Source: Diogma glabrata (lineage: Eukaryota > Arthropoda > Insecta > Diptera > Cylindrotomidae). Taken from it: DNA of 64,000 bases. The position numbers and the translations under genes are program-made. The stretch lies in NCBI GenBank assembly GCA_963693315.1, contig OY856188.1:246773666-246837665 (forward strand), given 5' to 3'. Below, one piece after another: positions 59,880-64,000 of this stretch. Below the pieces are notes generated by a model. It was not told the origin of the DNA and made no database searches. It saw nothing but the letters and a program-made list of their open reading frames with translations. Position 1 is the stretch's first letter. Each line of letters starts with the position of its first letter.

Positions 59880-61260
59880 TTTTATATTATACATTTGTAA
59901 TAAATAAAACTCAACTTTAATTTTAAATCTTTTTGGAATGTATTCTACAACATCTTTTTTTGTATCAAAAATAAAGTGAACAGACCATGATCACAACAAT
60001 AATAACCTAGAAATTTTAATACATTTAATATAATTTATAATAATAACAATAATAATAATGTAGTTATTAACTTTAATTTTATAAATTATTTTTACTTATA
60101 ATTAAAATACACCATTTTTATTTACTTTACTACTTATAGATACTTCTAATAATCCCTTAAATTCATACATAAATATGAATCAAATGCTCCACAATAATCT
60201 AAAAAAATCGATATTATTTTCTATCAACACGATTTTCAAATACTATTCAACGTGACTAATTTAGCATCAATTGTGTAGTCAAAGCTTTCAACTAAAAATA
60301 ATTCAAAAACAACAGAAACACCAATTGCAATAAAAATCGTGACCATTCAAAAAAAAAATGTTATTTGGAAAACAAAAACGAAAAATAAAATATCCTTTTT
60401 TCTGTTATTTTTTATTTCCCATTATTTCTAGTTCGAGGATGTGCACATCATTTTGGAGGTGGTTGATTTATTTGAGTTTAAAATAAAATAAAAATTTAAA
60501 ACTTTAAATAAACAAAAATAAATGGAATTCAATCAAATAGAAATTGTATTTTCATCGAATTTACAAAAATAAAAAGAAGATAGACAGCAAAGTGGTTAAT
60601 ACGATTTCAAAACGTGTGTTCATAAAAACACAATGTAAACTGTAACGTAATTAAAAAAATTAATTTTGTTTTATATAGATAAAATAATGGCTGGAAAACC
60701 ATTCCAAAGAAATGTTAAGATAAATAAGCTAGGTAGTTAAATCTCATGAAAAAGGCAGAATTGGTTTCTTTTCAATATTAATATTGCATGTCGAACTAAA
60801 GTCTCATGTATATCTGAGCTTTAATCATTGAAAAATATACTGCGTCCCATAATCAAGGATTATGCCATTAGCTGGACTATTGGCAAACCAATTTTAGTTT
60901 TGTTCCTGCAAATTTTTAAGACAAATTTGCTTTTTATCTCTTATTTTATTTTTATTTTCCCTATCCTATCACGAAATATTGGCCTATGTCATATTTTATA
61001 TAGGATAGGATTTATAGTTTAGTTGTCCATTATTTAACAAAAAATAATAAAAAAACAAAAAAAAAACAGATTTGCGTCCATTAACATCCTTAGAACGCAT
61101 GTTGTTGTGGGACCTTGGTCTTAAAAGGTTTTTATGTGTTGTTGTGACACATATTGTAATGCCTACTACACATCACATTTTATTAAAAAAAAAAAAAATA
61201 TTGTTATATCCTATTTCTATGAAACAACATGTAACATGCAAAATTCAAAACAGTACCAAC
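59880..61260. other. AT-rich intergenic sequence, no gene seen
   Basis: A/T-run-rich DNA with AATAAT-type short repeats near 60,030-60,060. No coding sequence supported. Confidence 0.5.
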
Positions 61261-61264
61261 AGTA

Positions 61265-61400
61265 CCGCCCGCCATTTTTGTCCAAGCTTGAAATAGTTAA
61301 GATTTTCCATTTTCAGATGACCTCGGATCATATACCAAACTTCTTTCAAGATCTCATGCATTTTTGTAACCCAAACACCCACCCATCTTATTTATATGAA
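61265..61400 (+). mobile_element. E repeat fragment 3
   Basis: Matches the right part of E copy 1 (CCGCCATTTTTGTCCAAGCTTG, TTCCATTTTCAGATGACC, then CACCCACCC). Confidence 0.65.
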
Positions 61401-61851
61401 ATGAATTAATTTGAGCTGTGTACATTTTACAAATTGTTAAGGACTCTTCCTTGTTCTCCCTTGTGCTCTTTAGTTTAGATAAGTTTGTAAATAAGGCAAA
61501 TACGTCAAATAGTAAAGAGACTATATAGTGTCTTTTAAGTAAAAAAATATGGAACATTTTAAAAACCGATTGGATCAAAGTACAATAATAAAAAGCATAA
61601 ATTTAGAATTTTCAGAAACACTTCTATCATTTTCTTAAAATGTAGACGCTTCAAAGATTCCTGAGCCCTCTCACACAACCGTTTACAGTCAAAAATGTTT
61701 CATTTTTTTTCATTTGCCACGTTAATCCATGTCGTTAATTTTTTTTTTAGCCTTGTAAGGCCTTATCAGCCTTGTATAAGGCAAAACAGTTATCAACCTG
61801 TTTTTTTGGACAACGTGTAAAATAGTTGATATCAATGGATATCAACCTGGA
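61401..61851. other. Unassigned sequence between E fragments
   Basis: No gene or repeat recognised; a short GCCTTGTAAGGC palindrome lies at about 61,752. Confidence 0.4.
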
Positions 61852-62036
61852 TAATTTGCCAAAGTTTCGTCAAGATCATATGCAAGAGTGTCACGCAACC
61901 ACCCACCCACCCACACACAGATATACACCAAAACTTATAGTGGCTATTTAGATAGAGGTTGGTCTCAAACAAAATTTGGAGTATGCAATATTTTTTTTCG
62001 GCAAACGGCAGTAAAGTTTAAATTTACTGCCGCTAG
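61852..62036 (+). mobile_element. E repeat fragment 4, with terminal hairpin and CTAG
   Basis: Contains TTTGCCAAAGTTTCGTCAAG, (CCCA)n, TGGCTATTTAGATAGAGG as in E copy 1. It ends in a different hairpin: CGGCAGTAAA (62006-62015) pairs perfectly with 62023-62032, followed directly by CTAG. A 3' hairpin followed by CTRR is a Helitron hallmark, so the E family may be Helitron-related. No 5' TC end or Rep/helicase gene was found. Confidence 0.6.
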
Positions 62037-62402
62037 GGAGTTAGCTAAAGTCTTACTTTTTAGCCTGACAGCAGAAGTAACGTCTAGCGATAGCAAAAGT
62101 AACGCCATTTTTATTTTATATTACGGAGGCTGTAGAGTAGCATTTGTTATTTGATAGTTGTTATTTTTTCAAACATATTGTATAACCATGACAACAAAAA
62201 ATAAGTTGATTCTCATATTATGAAATTTTGAAAAGGTTGGTTTGATAAAAAAATTTTATTCATACAAATTGAAATGTTTTTTTCTCTTTTTTGGAAGTAA
62301 TTATGATGATACAAATTCATATTTATAAAAAGCTTGATGTATTAATTTCATATTTATAAAAAATTTAAACGTTTTCCGAAAAAATAGTGTATTTAATTCG
62401 GT

Positions 62403-62474
62403 GCTAAAGTGACTTTTTGTGTTTCGTCAATAATTGTCAAACTATAGACTCAACACAAAAAGTATCACTTTAGC
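62403..62474. repeat. 72-bp palindromic micro-element, copy 2
   Basis: GCTAAAGTGA and TTTTTGTGTT at the left pair with AACACAAAAA and TCACTTTAGC at the right around about 27 unpaired bases. The full-length match is at 39617-39688. Confidence 0.85.
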
Positions 62475-62514
62475 TCCTAATTAAATAATGTACTATTTTC
62501 TTCGAAAGTTTGCA

Positions 62515-62548
62515 TTACTTTACACAATTTAAAATTGTGTTAAAGTAA
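62515..62548. repeat. Hairpin like the E terminus
   Basis: TTACTTTACACAATTT pairs with AAATTGTG and AAAGTAA. Same hairpin as 55627-55662, but with a C-G pair replaced by T-A. The rest of the E repeat is not adjacent, so it may be a solo end. Confidence 0.7.
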
Positions 62549-62814
62549 AAACTTCGTTTTTATTCAATTTTTTTGTAAGTATATAATTCAATTAAAACAG
62601 GAAGAACGCATGAGCCATTATCGAAGAAATCAAGAAATCACATTAAATTTTGAAGTTATTTTTTATTTACGCTCAATGCTAGAATTCTAATTCTAGCTAC
62701 AAGGCAAGAAATTTATGAATGTTGAATATTTATTTTATGCAAGACTCGTTGTAATATCAAACTTGAAAGGTATTATTGCTTGCAGATGGGGTTTCTAAAT
62801 ATCCGACCTATTTG

Positions 62815-62880
62815 ATTATCCGGATATCGAATACATAAACAATAAATTATCCGGATAATCCGGATATCCGGATAATGAAA
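62815..62880. repeat. ATCCGGAT cluster
   Basis: Six or so ATCCGGATA-type palindromic motifs in about 60 bp. Short palindromes in a row; possible transposase or transcription-factor sites of the nearby hAT relic, or a short microsatellite. Confidence 0.5.
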
Positions 62881-63111
62881 CAATAAATAAAACATATTGT
62901 TTACTTTGCGGTATTTAAATCATTTATGTATATTTTTCGTGTATCTATATTATTAATTTTTATACATAGTCACAAAATAACAAAAATAGTAACAAATCAT
63001 AAATAATAAAAAAAAAATTAAATTATTGATAAATTTAATTAAATTAATGAAGTTATTGATGCATTTATAAAAATGCATATTTTAGAAAAATTATTGCATT
63101 AATTAATTAAT

Positions 63112-63270
63112 TATTACAATGTCTCGAAATTGAGTCGAGTTCTAATTTTTGTCTTGGTAAGACCAGCAATTGAAAATACCCGCCCCGTGGCAGTCGATGT
63201 AGGTTTTATTGGTAATAATACGCAATATAGAATATTTAAATTGCCCTCCGTGTTGAAGATGGACAGATTT
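63112..63270 (-). pseudogene. hAT transposase C-terminal (dimerisation) fragment
   Basis: The minus strand reads LLPIKPTSTATGRVFSIAGL then TKTKIRTRLNFETL (63,120-63,225), followed by a stop. This matches the conserved C-terminal hAT dimerisation block (LxIPATSxxSERVFSxAGxxxxxxRxxLxxxxxxxLxFL), with the usual Ser-Glu-Arg changed to Thr-Gly-Arg. No catalytic domain or zinc finger is seen in the window. It is a relic or the last exon of a decayed element. Confidence 0.7.
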
Positions 63271-63275
63271 GTCTA

Positions 63276-64000
63276 AAATAAAATACAATAATATTAGTAA
63301 ATAATCATACTCACAAATAATTAACTCTGTCCTTCGTCAAAGTACTTTCGACGATGTTCTTCAGCCATTATTGTTGAGGCTGCTAGTTTTTACCCTGAAA
63401 ACAAAGGGAAAACAAAATTATTAATTATTATTTATCAATTTTTTGTAAATACTAAAACTTAAATTAGCGTAATACGTTCCAAGAATCACCGAGAAAATCA
63501 TATGAAATCAATGCTAATTTTATTCAAAACAAATAATTAGAATTCAAATTTAATTTAACTAACCTTAAGTTTGTTTTTGTTTTGTTTATGTCATTTTGAC
63601 GTTTAAACATAACAAACACTCATCGATAATGCAGTCTTCTTCGAATTAATTCCAATAGTTGATGTTGGCACTGCTAGCGGGAAAAGGTTAAATTTATTTT
63701 GTTATTTAATTGGTGGTTTTTGAGACGGGGCGCTCTCTTCGTTTTTAGTCTTCTTGACAAGTTGATCAAACCTTCAAGAAAAATCAATGTGCATTTAAGG
63801 TTTTTTTTTAACTTAAAAATTTTTTATATACAAATCAAAAATAAAGATCTTGTGATCACTAAATTGAAAACAAACCTTAGAATTTCTATCGTTCGTGCTT
63901 CGGAATAATGAAGGTGTAAGGAAAAAGTCAACTAATATTGTTTCTGATCCAAAGAAGGGGAGATGATTTAAAAAAAGGGGAAAAAGAAGTGTGATTCAAG
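63276..64000. other. AT-rich sequence to the window end, no gene seen
   Basis: A 69-codon frame at 63699-63908 has no motif. Part of the hAT element could extend here but is not recognisable. Confidence 0.4.

Overview
The window looks like a gene-poor, transposon-packed piece of an arthropod (probably insect) nuclear genome. The sequence is strongly AT-rich, has no operons or prokaryotic signals, and carries a eukaryotic 18S rRNA 3' end. Nearly all recognisable coding sequence belongs to transposable elements of animal type: CR1/Jockey and R1-like LINEs, Copia, Gypsy and BEL/Pao LTR elements, and mariner and hAT relics. No conventional multi-exon host gene could be identified. The one host-like candidate is a very small TATA-box gene near 42.5-43.2 kb, with a decayed copy near 20.1-20.4 kb.

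Layout. 0.6-1.5 kb: BEL/Pao relic. 4.1 kb: 26-bp hairpin. 5.6-6.6 kb: LINE reverse transcriptase relic. 7.0-10.8 kb: simple-sequence satellite in blocks (7-mer TATCAAG, then 8-mers GCCATCAA and GTCATCAA). 12.9-13.1 kb: 209-bp foldback; 13.6 kb: mariner relic. 15.4-20.0 kb: full-length LINE with both ORFs open. 20.4-24.6 kb: decayed Copia whose 5' end (LTR, primer-binding site, gag start) lies inverted at its 3' end. 24.6-26.4 kb: first copy of an AT-rich interspersed repeat (called R24 here). 28.5-37.9 kb: R1-like LINE relic, interrupted at 29,325-35,378 by a fresh, complete Gypsy (CsRn1-like) element. The 5' end of that LINE abuts the 18S rRNA end plus ITS1 (37.86-38.2 kb). 38.9-39.3 kb: foldback MITE. 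41.2-42.3 kb: about 14-unit satellite with two hairpins per unit. 48.4-51.6 kb: two R24 copies head to head, a giant inverted repeat. 51.6-59.0 kb: BEL/Pao wreck carrying a 2.9-kb nested insertion with tRNA-like SINE sequence, itself containing another repeat (called E here). 59.1-62.1 kb: E-family fragments. 63.1-63.3 kb: hAT transposase C-terminus.

How the parts work together. The Gypsy is the best-preserved element. It has LTRs I read as identical, a 4-bp target duplication, a tRNA-Trp-type primer-binding site, gag with a CHCC box, pol with all catalytic motifs, and what looks like a textbook -1 frameshift signal (GGGAAAC, 7-nt spacer, stem-loop) at the gag stop codon. The CR1/Jockey-like LINE also looks coding-competent. 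The rest is a layered record of insertion and decay. All homology calls come from reading motifs by eye; no database search was possible.
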